From contig SVKH01000063.1 of the NCBI GenBank assembly GCA_015068545.1, positions 1 to 8,629 on the forward strand: a DNA stretch of 8,629 bases. The letters are read 5' to 3'. This DNA is from Oscillospiraceae bacterium (lineage in GTDB: Bacteria; Bacillota; Clostridia; UBA1381). A program made the position numbers and the translations under genes. Below, piece after piece: positions 1-5,658 of this stretch (positions within the stretch are counted from its first letter, which is position 1; each line of letters opens with the position of its first letter). A model generated the notes under the pieces. The model was not told the DNA's origin. It ran no database searches and was given only the letters and a program-made list of their open reading frames with translations.

Positions 1-1
1 A

Positions 2-616
2 TTAACTCCGGAAGACGAAGAGGCCATGCGTGCAGCTAATGTACCTGAATGGTACATGGATTCCTGTAAAAAAATAAAGTATATGTTCCCGAAGGCTCAC
101 GCTGTTGCGTATGTTACCATGGCATTCAGAATTGCCTATTTTAAGGTGTATTACCCTGAGGCTTTTTACATAGCTTATTTTTCTGTTCGTGCAGATGATT
201 TTGATGCATCTATTATGACCAAAGGAATTGGTGTTGCTAGAGGTGCTATCGAGGAACTAAAGGAAAAACGAGCTAACGGAACTATATCCAAAAAGGAAGA
301 AAACTTAGTTCCAATACTGGAAATATGTGTAGAAATGTACGCAAGAGGTGTGGGATTTGTGCCAATTGACCTGTATAAATCTCATGCTGTTGATTTCTTG
401 CCTACAGAAAATGGTATTTTGCCTCCGCTTAACGCTCTTCCGGGAATGGGTGACAATGCAGCAAAAGCCATAGTAGAAGCAAGAGAAGCAGGAGAGTTTA
501 AAACGGTAGAAGACTTTAGGATAAGAACAGGTGCAACAAAAACTATAATTGATATGTTGATAGCCGAAGGTTGTCTTGACCTACCGGAAAAGGATCAGGT
601 TTCGTTATTTGATTAA
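2..616 (+). CDS. polC: DNA polymerase III PolC-type alpha subunit, C-terminal part
   Basis: This is the C-terminal 204 residues of the Gram-positive replicative polymerase PolC; the reading frame is open to the left edge, so the gene starts outside the window. The first visible residues (LTPEDEEAM, then the segment with KKIKYMFPKAHAVAY) match the end of the PolC polymerase core. Around bases 418-490 there is a helix-hairpin-helix segment (LNALPGMGDNAAKAI) of the kind that binds DNA in the PolC tail. The last six residues, QVSLFD (596-613), fit the QxxLF sliding-clamp binding motif that ends PolC proteins, so the natural C-terminus is intact. The stop codon at 614-616 lies in the base of a terminator stem, so polC is the last gene of its transcript. 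DnaE-type polymerases are less likely given this tail. Confidence 0.93.
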   Translation, partial: LTPEDEEAMRAANVPEWYMDSCKKIKYMFPKAHAVAYVTMAFRIAYFKVYYPEAFYIAYFSVRADDFDASIMTKGIGVARGAIEELKEKRANGTISKKEENLVPILEICVEMYARGVGFVPIDLYKSHAVDFLPTENGILPPLNALPGMGDNAAKAIVEAREAGEFKTVEDFRIRTGATKTIIDMLIAEGCLDLPEKDQVSLFD

Positions 617-669
617 AACAAGCTGTCTTAGAGGTATATTACTATAACCTTTAAGACAGCTTGTTTTTT
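615..669 (+). terminator. Rho-independent terminator after polC
   Basis: A perfect 16-bp inverted repeat pairs 615-630 with 652-667, and TTTTTT runs from 664 to 669. The interior continues with a shorter helix (632-635 with 647-650). The stem begins inside the polC stop codon. On the minus strand the same hairpin ends in only four U before AATC, so it may also stop the convergent hpt transcript, though less efficiently. I see no better terminator in the 120 bases between it and hpt (670-790), which otherwise hold nothing I can name. Confidence 0.9.
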
Positions 670-790
670 GTTGATTCATATATGTGAACTGTTTGTTTTT
701 TTATTAGACAGCTATTATATGAGTATTTTTTACTAGGTGCGATAATTGACATAGTATTTTGGTGGAATAAAGATTCTGACAAATTTCTAC

Positions 791-1330
791 TTATTTTTCA
801 TATACAGATCTTTTTAATACACCGACATAAGGAAGATTTCTGTAATGTTCACAGTAGTCAAGGCCGTAACCTATCGCAAATTCATCCGGAATTTCTTTAC
901 CCACATAGTCAACGTTTACATCCACAACTCTTCGTGATGGCTTATCAAGCAAGGTACAAATCTGGACGGTTTTTGCTTTTCTATCCTGAAACAGCGCCTT
1001 AATTTTATACAAGGTATTTCCGCTGTCGATGATATCTTCAACAATAAGAACATTTTTTCCAGTAACGTCCTGTTCCAGATCACGTTTTACATTAATAAAT
1101 CCGTTTGATTCTGTGGTTTTACCATAGCTTGAAACTTGCATAAAGTCAATCTCTACTGGCATATCCAGTTTTTTGATTAAATCCATGGCAAATGGGGTAG
1201 AGCCTTTTAAAATAACAACTACTAAAAGTGGCTCTCCGTTTAGATTTTTATTGATTTCGCCTGCAATACGCAAAACAATTTCTTCTATTTCTTTCTCGCT
1301 AACTAAAATACTTTCTACATCCTTGTGCAT
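791..1330 (-). CDS. hpt: Hypoxanthine phosphoribosyltransferase
   Basis: This is a cytoplasmic purine-salvage enzyme that converts hypoxanthine (and usually guanine) plus PRPP to IMP (or GMP) and pyrophosphate. The 179-residue length is normal for bacterial HPRT. Family motifs are present in order: LKGS at 41-44 (pyrophosphate-binding loop), SSYG at 67-70 (flexible active-site loop), the PRPP-binding signature VLIVEDIIDSGNTL at 94-107 with the acidic pair E98/D99, and LLDKPSRR at 127-134, whose lysine contacts the purine. The ATG at 1330 is preceded by AGGAGA (1342-1337) with a 6-base gap. It is the last gene of a three-gene minus-strand operon, 33 bases after the S component gene, and is convergent with polC. 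In many Firmicutes hpt sits beside tilS and ftsH; that context is absent here. Confidence 0.96.
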   Translation of the reverse strand: MHKDVESILVSEKEIEEIVLRIAGEINKNLNGEPLLVVVILKGSTPFAMDLIKKLDMPVEIDFMQVSSYGKTTESNGFINVKRDLEQDVTGKNVLIVEDIIDSGNTLYKIKALFQDRKAKTVQICTLLDKPSRRVVDVNVDYVGKEIPDEFAIGYGLDYCEHYRNLPYVGVLKRSVYEK

Positions 1331-1363
1331 AGTTCTTCTCCTAAAAGTTTCTCTGTAGTTTGA

Positions 1364-1870
1364 TTATTTTTGCTTTTTCAGAGCAATAAGGATCGGAATG
1401 CAGATTGCAGAGTCAAGTATATGGTGTACAAGTGTGCCTGCTATGGCTATACCGGCTGCAGCTGTTGCGGTTGTGTCACCGGTAATAACTAGAGGAGTTA
1501 GTATATATACTGATAATCCTTCAAATAAAGCATGAATTACGGCAGTAATTAGCGCTACTGCATATAGAGGCAGTAGATTCTTCTTTATCAGGTTGTAGCC
1601 GACAAGTGCAAAAACTATGTGTGTAGCTGCGCGTGTAACAACTATTATAGATGACGGTGCAGGTATAGTCATAAGAAAACCTATACAACTGCCTATTACA
1701 GTCATTGCTGTAACCCAAGGGCTAATAAACATGGCAATTAGTGTAGGAATGTGTGCACCAACAGTTAATGTGAAAAATGGCAATACTAATTTAACTGGTG
1801 AGTATGTAATGATGATTGAAAGAGCTGTAAGTATAGCTGCCATAACCATTTCTTTTGTTCTTTTATTCAT
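1364..1870 (-). CDS. ECF-type transporter S component, substrate unknown
   Basis: This 168-residue, almost wholly hydrophobic protein has about five to six predicted membrane segments and short charged ends (MNKRTKE at the start, LKKQK at the end). Its size and pattern fit the substrate-binding S subunit of energy-coupling factor transporters, which works with a shared EcfA/A'/T module normally encoded elsewhere. The first helix carries an AxxxA motif (A12, A16), which in S components contacts EcfT. The segments GAHIPTLIAMFISPW (38-52) and TRAATHIVFALVG (79-91) recall the niacin-type (NiaX/COG4684) branch, but this is from memory and not certain. The ATG at 1870 has AAGGAGAT upstream, and that site overlaps the stop codon of the preceding gene, suggesting translational coupling. 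The neighbouring hpt hints at a purine or another PRPP-dependent base such as nicotinate as substrate; this is inference only. Confidence 0.72.
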   Translation of the reverse strand: MNKRTKEMVMAAILTALSIIITYSPVKLVLPFFTLTVGAHIPTLIAMFISPWVTAMTVIGSCIGFLMTIPAPSSIIVVTRAATHIVFALVGYNLIKKNLLPLYAVALITAVIHALFEGLSVYILTPLVITGDTTATAAAGIAIAGTLVHHILDSAICIPILIALKKQK

Positions 1871-1882
1871 TGTAGTATCTCC

Positions 1883-2404
1883 TTATAAATTTATAAAATT
1901 TGTTATTATCTTTTCTGCATCAGGAGTAAGCCCTGATGAAATGTAAAAATTAAGTCCGTATATATTTCCGAATTTGCCAGGAGCAATGAGGTTGGAAACA
2001 GCGATAATGTCACCATCATTGGACCTTGATATGCAGTCAAGTTCAGATGGCATCACAGTCTCCAAAATACCTACCGGCTTCCCTCGACAAACTTGAATAG
2101 CCGTTTCCAGACCTCGATATATCGGCACAGATGTGTCAACAACAGCCCATTCTTGCTTACCTTCAGAGCATTCTATTTCATCGCATATCCCGTCAAAGGC
2201 TTTTATTACAGATTGAAATCCGTCAAGGATTGCTAAAACGGGGATGTTGATAAGAACTGCTTCTTTTATAAGTCGCACAGCGTTTTCAGAGTATTCGGTG
2301 ACTATAAGCTTTTCTGCCTGAGCTAAGGAATTTGAAAATATAATCGGTATATCCAGCTTTACGAAATATTCAAAGGTACCTCTGTCACCTACGTAGTGTA
2401 TCAC
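1883..2404 (-). CDS. Class I glutamine amidotransferase-like protein lacking the catalytic triad
   Basis: I read this 173-residue protein as a shortened GATase1 fold closest to the GuaA/TrpG type, with the active site lost. IPVLAILDGFQ (54-64) lines up with the nucleophile elbow IPVLGICYGMQ of GMP synthetase, placing L60 where the catalytic Cys should be. PIYRGLE (94-100) matches the P-L-F-x-G-L region. YGLNFYISS (149-157) matches YGVQFHPE, replacing His with Y154 and Glu with S156. PDAEKIITNF (161-170) matches the usual closing helix. The N-terminus is shorter than in active enzymes. It is therefore unlikely to hydrolyse glutamine and may be a binding or regulatory protein. The start is GTG at 2404, supported by AAGGTGG at 2420-2414 with a 9-base gap. 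It is first in the operon with the S component and hpt; its stop codon overlaps the next ribosome binding site. The frame is intact, so it is not an obvious pseudogene. Product names in databases may just say hypothetical or GATase-like. Confidence 0.7.
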   Translation of the reverse strand: MIHYVGDRGTFEYFVKLDIPIIFSNSLAQAEKLIVTEYSENAVRLIKEAVLINIPVLAILDGFQSVIKAFDGICDEIECSEGKQEWAVVDTSVPIYRGLETAIQVCRGKPVGILETVMPSELDCISRSNDGDIIAVSNLIAPGKFGNIYGLNFYISSGLTPDAEKIITNFINL

Positions 2405-2413
2405 AGAAATTCA

Positions 2414-2420
2414 CCACCTT
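2414..2420 (-). promoter_or_regulatory. Ribosome binding site fixing a GTG start
   Basis: On the minus strand AAGGTGG lies 9 bases before GTG at 2404-2402. No ATG in this frame is as well placed, so the GTG is the best start for the amidotransferase-like gene. Confidence 0.65.
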
Positions 2421-2434
2421 TTATTCAAATTGTC

Positions 2435-2463
2435 TTGAAATCAAAATTTCTATGTGATATAAT
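2435..2463 (+). promoter_or_regulatory. Sigma-A-type promoter of the glycosyltransferase operon
   Basis: TTGAAA (2435-2440), a 17-base spacer and a consensus TATAAT (2458-2463) with an extended -10 TGA (2455-2457). The start site should be near 2470, giving a short leader of about 30 bases before the ATG at 2502. Confidence 0.82.
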
Positions 2464-2490
2464 TATATCATGTTTGTTATATAATTTCAA
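2462..2490 (-). promoter_or_regulatory. Sigma-A-type promoter of the hpt operon
   Basis: Read on the minus strand, TTGAAA (2490-2485) is followed by a 17-base spacer and a consensus TATAAT (2467-2462), with the extended -10 TGA just before it. Transcription should begin near 2455, leaving a leader of about 50 bases before the GTG at 2404. Its -10 box shares two bases with that of the opposite promoter. Confidence 0.8.
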
Positions 2491-2501
2491 GGGGGTAAAT
2501 G

Positions 2502-3620
2502 ATGAAAGTTCTTATCCTGTCTGTAAAAACCGGCTATGGGCATCATTCAACTGCACAGGCTATAATTAACTACTTTAACGAAAAAGATATTGAGTGCTCT
2601 ATGCTCGACACATTTGAATATATTAACCCTGTTTTGGCGGATTCTATTGATAACGGATATCTGTTTTCTACAAAGTATATTCCGGAAATATACGGTAAAG
2701 CGTATGATAAGCTGGACGAAAGAGTGGAAAAATGGGATAAGATGTCTATCGTTTCTATATTATCCAAGCTCGTTTCCCACAAGTTGAAGGAGTATATCAG
2801 GAGCTATTCTCCCGACGTTATAATAGGTACTCATTCCTACGCTTGTATGATGATGACATATCTAAAGGAAAAAAATATAGTTTCCTGTCCGCTTATCGGA
2901 GTTTTAACTGACTTTACAGTACATCCATTTTGGGAAAGTACAGACCTTGACTATTACATTACAGCAAGTTCTCTTTTGGATAATCAAATGAAGAAAAAAG
3001 GAATAAATCCGGATAAAATCTTGCCATTTGGCATACCTATAAAAAAACAGTTTTCTCAAAAAAACGACAAGGTGAATGCAAGGAAAACTCTAGGTATTGA
3101 GGATAAAACTACTATACTTATAATGATGGGTTCCATGGGTTTTGGAAACATTATAAAGGAAATATGTGATATAGATCAGTTGGATATAGATTTTCAAATT
3201 CTATGCGTCTGTGGAAGAAACGAAAAAATGTATCGTGAAATATCCGCAAAGCAGTGGAGAAAGAAGATAATTCCATTTGGTTTTGTAGATAATATTGATG
3301 TAATGATGGACGCAGCAGATTGTATTATTACAAAGCCTGGTGGTCTTACTACATCCGAACTTCTGGCAAAAAAGCTTCCTGCAATTATAATGAATCCTAT
3401 CCGCGGTCAAGAAGACCGTAATATGGAATTTTTAGTAAATAATGGGGCTGCCATCATGGTTACCGAAACTTTTGGTATTGATGAGGCTCTTTATCAAATT
3501 ATAAAAAATCCTATTAGACTAGAACTTTTGGAAAAGAGTATATCATACTTAGGGAAACCGGAATCTACAAGGGATTTGTGTGAGTTTATAATCAAGCTGT
3601 ACAACGAGAGGAAGAATTAA
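2502..3620 (+). CDS. GT28 / MGDG-synthase-like glycosyltransferase (processive diacylglycerol glycosyltransferase family)
   Basis: The protein resembles UgtP and plant MGDG synthases, peripheral membrane enzymes that move a sugar from a nucleotide donor to diacylglycerol to make glycolipids and lipoteichoic acid anchors. Counting from the ATG at 2499, the N-terminal acceptor domain opens with a beta strand and the glycine loop SVKTGYGHH (8-16). TDFTVHPFW (137-145) matches the TDxxVHxxW stretch of this family. The C-terminal donor-binding domain has KPGGLTTSE (279-287) and GQEDRN (303-308), typical of GT28. At about 372 residues it is a full-length member. Two adjacent ATGs exist at 2499 and 2502; I choose 2502 because AAGGGGG (2489-2495) is then 6 bases away rather than 3. 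It is first of three genes; the next starts only two bases after its stop. The exact sugar and acceptor cannot be told; a MurG role is unlikely. Confidence 0.85.
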   Translation: MKVLILSVKTGYGHHSTAQAIINYFNEKDIECSMLDTFEYINPVLADSIDNGYLFSTKYIPEIYGKAYDKLDERVEKWDKMSIVSILSKLVSHKLKEYIRSYSPDVIIGTHSYACMMMTYLKEKNIVSCPLIGVLTDFTVHPFWESTDLDYYITASSLLDNQMKKKGINPDKILPFGIPIKKQFSQKNDKVNARKTLGIEDKTTILIMMGSMGFGNIIKEICDIDQLDIDFQILCVCGRNEKMYREISAKQWRKKIIPFGFVDNIDVMMDAADCIITKPGGLTTSELLAKKLPAIIMNPIRGQEDRNMEFLVNNGAAIMVTETFGIDEALYQIIKNPIRLELLEKSISYLGKPESTRDLCEFIIKLYNERKN

Positions 3621-3622
3621 AA

Positions 3623-4951
3623 ATGGAATTTCCAAAAGAGTTTTCAGCCAGAATGAAAGAGATGCTCAAGGATGAATATGACTCCTTTCTTGATGCTTTT
3701 TCACTTGCTCCTATCTATACGGGTATCAGAATAAATTCAAATAAACAGGGAGCTTTTGATAAAGTATTATCAAGGCTTGATAATCCCGAAAATGTAAAAT
3801 GGTGTCCAAATGGGTATTACACTACAAAGGATGTTATATCGGGGAAAGATCCTTACCATTTGTGCGGTCTTGTATACTTTCAAGAGCCATCTGCAATGTC
3901 TACTGTTGAGGCGCTTGATATAGCTCCTGGAGACTATGTTCTTGATTTGTGTGCTGCTCCGGGAGGAAAGGCTACTCATGCTGCAGAAAAGCTAAAAGGA
4001 GAAGGGATTCTTGTAGCTAACGAAATTATTCCTAAAAGAAGTAAGATTCTGGCGGAAAATATTCAGCGAATGGGAATCAAAAATGCAATAGTAACTAACG
4101 AAAGCCCCGAAAGGCTTGCGGAAAAGTATCCGGAATTTTTTGATAAAATCATAGTAGACGCACCATGTTCAGGGGAAGGTATGTTCCGTAAGGAGCCACA
4201 GGCTATTGACGAATGGAGTACAGAACACACCTTATCTTGTGCCCAAAGGCAGAAAATGATATTGGAATCTGCGTTTTGTATGTTAAAAAAAGGCGGAAAA
4301 CTGGTGTACTCTACTTGTACTTTTGCACCATGTGAAAATGAAGGTGTGGTACAATGGGTTCTAGAGAATATTGAGGGAACCGGACTGTGCCAAATAGATA
4401 TTGAAGGAATGACAGATGGTAAAAGTGAATTTGTTAATTCAGAACATGATCTTTCGGCTACTAAGAGAATTTTCCCTCACATATCAAAAGGGGAAGGTCA
4501 TTTTGTTGCTCTTTTTGAAAAAAACAATGGAAACATAAATAACTTTGAAAAAACATATAAATGTGGTAAAATAACAGAGTATTTAAATTTTCAGAAAGAC
4601 AATCTCAATTGTAACCTTGAAGGAGAAATAATTGATTTTGGCGAAAATCTGTATCTTATGCCAAAAGGGATAGATATTGATAAGATAAAGGTGTTGCTTC
4701 CAGGCTTGCATCTTGGAGTGTGCAAAAAGGGAAGATTTGAGCCTTCTCATGCATTGTGCCTTGCTCTTGAAGCAAATGATTTTAAAAGAACTTTTTCTAT
4801 TGATAGTACAGAAAAGTATTATAGAGGAGAAACCATAGCTTGCAATGAAAATGGATGGACAGCAGTTTTATATGACGGTTTTCCTATCGGCTGGGGAAAG
4901 GCGACGGGTGGGGTGCTTAAGAATCACTACCCAAAATATTTACGATTTTAA
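3623..4951 (+). CDS. rsmF: RsmF-family 16S rRNA (cytosine-C5)-methyltransferase
   Basis: This is an NOL1/NOP2/Sun-family enzyme that transfers a methyl group from S-adenosylmethionine to C5 of a cytosine in rRNA. Visible motifs in 442 residues: YFQEPSAM (85-92); SAM-binding LDLCAAPGGK (107-116); motif IV DAPCSGEGMFRK (179-190) with C182, which releases the product; motif VI STCTF (230-234) with the nucleophile C232. The C-terminal third (about 340-442), with LLPGLHLGVCKKGRFEPSHAL and a final GWGKATGGVLKNHYPK segment, is the RsmF/YebU-type RNA-binding extension, which separates it from RsmB. The ATG at 3623 follows AGAGGAAG (3607-3614), which lies inside the end of the glycosyltransferase gene, so the two are probably coupled. 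The target base is inferred from the family; Firmicute members may modify positions other than C1407. Confidence 0.92.
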   Translation: MEFPKEFSARMKEMLKDEYDSFLDAFSLAPIYTGIRINSNKQGAFDKVLSRLDNPENVKWCPNGYYTTKDVISGKDPYHLCGLVYFQEPSAMSTVEALDIAPGDYVLDLCAAPGGKATHAAEKLKGEGILVANEIIPKRSKILAENIQRMGIKNAIVTNESPERLAEKYPEFFDKIIVDAPCSGEGMFRKEPQAIDEWSTEHTLSCAQRQKMILESAFCMLKKGGKLVYSTCTFAPCENEGVVQWVLENIEGTGLCQIDIEGMTDGKSEFVNSEHDLSATKRIFPHISKGEGHFVALFEKNNGNINNFEKTYKCGKITEYLNFQKDNLNCNLEGEIIDFGENLYLMPKGIDIDKIKVLLPGLHLGVCKKGRFEPSHALCLALEANDFKRTFSIDSTEKYYRGETIACNENGWTAVLYDGFPIGWGKATGGVLKNHYPKYLRF

Positions 4952-4962
4952 CGGAGGAGAAT

Positions 4963-5457
4963 ATGGACGGATTAGTAGAATTGATTGTTGAAACTTTTAG
5001 TGGAAAAGTTTCAAAGGAATTGATTGTTTTTGTGGTATCTATGATACCCATATTGGAGCTTAGAGGAAGTATTCTTGCTGCCGGATTTTTAAAAATGGAG
5101 TTTTTATCCACTTTTATAATAGCAGTCATCGGGAATATGATTCCAATTCCATTTATTCTTATATTTATTGATAAAATCTTCGGTTGGCTAAAAAATACAC
5201 CAATGAAAAATATGGTAGAAAAACTGGAAAATAAGGCTCTTTCCAAATCAGATCAGATAAGAAAATACGGAAAGTTTGGTCTTTTTCTATTTGTTGCCAT
5301 ACCTCTGCCGGGGACAGGTGCTTGGACAGGAGCGCTAGCTGCAACACTTCTTAGGATGAGAAAGCGAGATTCTTTGCCAGCTATTTTCTTTGGAGTTATA
5401 ACTGCAGGGCTTGTAATGTCTTTGCTGGCATTCGGTATCATTAAGAATATTGTATAA
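4963..5457 (+). CDS. Small multidrug-export family (COG2426-like) membrane protein
   Basis: This is a 164-residue integral membrane protein with about four hydrophobic segments (roughly 18-40, 48-70, 104-130, 138-162) and a charged loop between them (71-103, many K and E). It carries the two conserved marks of the Sm_multidrug_ex family (PF06695, distantly DedA-like): PILELRGSI (29-37) and IPLPGTGAWTGALAA (113-127), each with a helix-breaking Pro/Gly core expected to re-enter the membrane. Despite the family name, transport of drugs is poorly established, so substrate and direction are unknown. The ATG at 4963 follows GGAGGAGA (4953-4960) and lies 11 bases after rsmF, so it is the third gene of that operon. 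A terminator starts in its stop codon. Confidence 0.85.
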   Translation: MDGLVELIVETFSGKVSKELIVFVVSMIPILELRGSILAAGFLKMEFLSTFIIAVIGNMIPIPFILIFIDKIFGWLKNTPMKNMVEKLENKALSKSDQIRKYGKFGLFLFVAIPLPGTGAWTGALAATLLRMRKRDSLPAIFFGVITAGLVMSLLAFGIIKNIV

Positions 5458-5484
5458 AAAATCTCATAAAAATGAGATTTTTTT
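5456..5484 (+). terminator. Rho-independent terminator after the export-family gene
   Basis: ATCTCAT (5461-5467) and ATGAGAT (5472-5478) pair around an AAAA loop; flanking A5456-5460 and T5479-5483 extend the stem to 12 bp, and the U run continues to 5484. The A run begins within the stop codon. It isolates the upstream operon from the ABC exporter unit. Confidence 0.9.
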
Positions 5485-5514
5485 ATGCTTTGCGTTAGAT
5501 TTTTACTATATTCG

Positions 5515-5543
5515 TTGACAAAAATCGGATGATGTGGTAAAAT
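5515..5543 (+). promoter_or_regulatory. Sigma-A-type promoter of the ABC exporter operon
   Basis: Consensus TTGACA (5515-5520), a 17-base spacer and TAAAAT (5538-5543). The start site is expected near 5550, about 110 bases before the first ABC gene. It lies just after the terminator, so the exporter has its own transcription start. Confidence 0.82.
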
Positions 5544-5571
5544 AACCAAGGTTAAGGGAAGGAAATATATT

Positions 5572-5655
5572 GTGTTATTACTTTGTGCATTGCGAAGAAG
5601 TGTATTCTTCTGTCATATGCGCTTTTTTCTTTACTGTCTTAATAGAGGAGGATAA
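5572..5655 (+). CDS. Possible 27-codon leader peptide of the ABC exporter operon
   Basis: A short open frame starts at GTG 5572, 9 bases after the purine-rich site AAGGGAAGG (5554-5562), and ends with TAA 5653-5655, inside the spacing between the ribosome binding site and the start of the first ABC gene. The predicted peptide begins MLLLCALRRSVFF and has no recognised homology. Its codons run through the whole attenuator-like hairpin, so a ribosome on it would affect folding. An alternative TTG start at 5570 gives a different 31-residue frame ending at 5665. Translation is unproven; the support is position, spacing and analogy to bmrB. Confidence 0.35.
   Translation: MLLLCALRRSVFFCHMRFFLYCLNRGG
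5585..5632 (+). promoter_or_regulatory. Attenuator-like terminator hairpin in the ABC exporter leader
   Basis: The 5' arm 5585-5599 (GTGCATTGCGAAGAA) folds back on 5605-5622 over the loop GTGTA. GAAGAA pairs with TTCTTC, C5593 with G5612, TG with CA (5614-5615) and GTGCAT with ATGCGC (one G-U). That gives about 15 bp with three single bulged U residues on the 3' arm. TTTTTTCTTT (5623-5632) follows directly, as in intrinsic terminators. It sits between the promoter and the first ABC gene. A weak competing pairing is 5579-5584 with 5597-5602, and TTCTTCT (5605-5611) could pair with the ribosome binding site AGAGGAG (5644-5650). The signal sensed is unknown. Confidence 0.6.
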
Positions 5656-5658
5656 TTT

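Larger units (their letters stand above)
2434..2491. repeat. Two-fold symmetric divergent promoter palindrome
   Basis: A perfect 16-base palindrome, TGATATAATTATATCA (2455-2470), holds both -10 boxes. An 8-base inverted repeat, CTTGAAAT (2434-2441) and ATTTCAAG (2484-2491), holds both -35 boxes. Both repeats share the same centre, between 2462 and 2463, so the unit is symmetric in the promoter elements while the spacers differ. It could also be an operator for a dimeric repressor, but there is no regulator gene alongside. Confidence 0.8.

Noticed and set aside
706..713. AGACAGCT, a second copy of part of the polC terminator arm, able to pair with 621-628
   Set aside because: It is only 8 bases, is not followed by a U tract, and the perfect 16-bp stem nearby would outcompete it.
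746..774. TTGACA at 746-751 on the + strand, possible promoter reading antisense into hpt
   Set aside because: No convincing -10 box follows at 16-18 bases (only TAAAGA/AAAGAT), and no gene on that strand would be served.
1617..1946. 109-residue + strand frame across the S component and the gene before it
   Set aside because: It is antisense to two well-supported genes with good starts, and its hydrophobic composition mirrors the membrane protein opposite.
1883..2404. Reading the amidotransferase-like gene as a pseudogene
   Set aside because: There is no frameshift or internal stop, both ribosome binding site and promoter are strong, and the fold landmarks are kept, so a maintained non-catalytic protein fits better.
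2480..2485. Second TATAAT on the + strand upstream of the glycosyltransferase
   Set aside because: It has no -35-like hexamer at the right distance and would place the start at or beyond the ribosome binding site.
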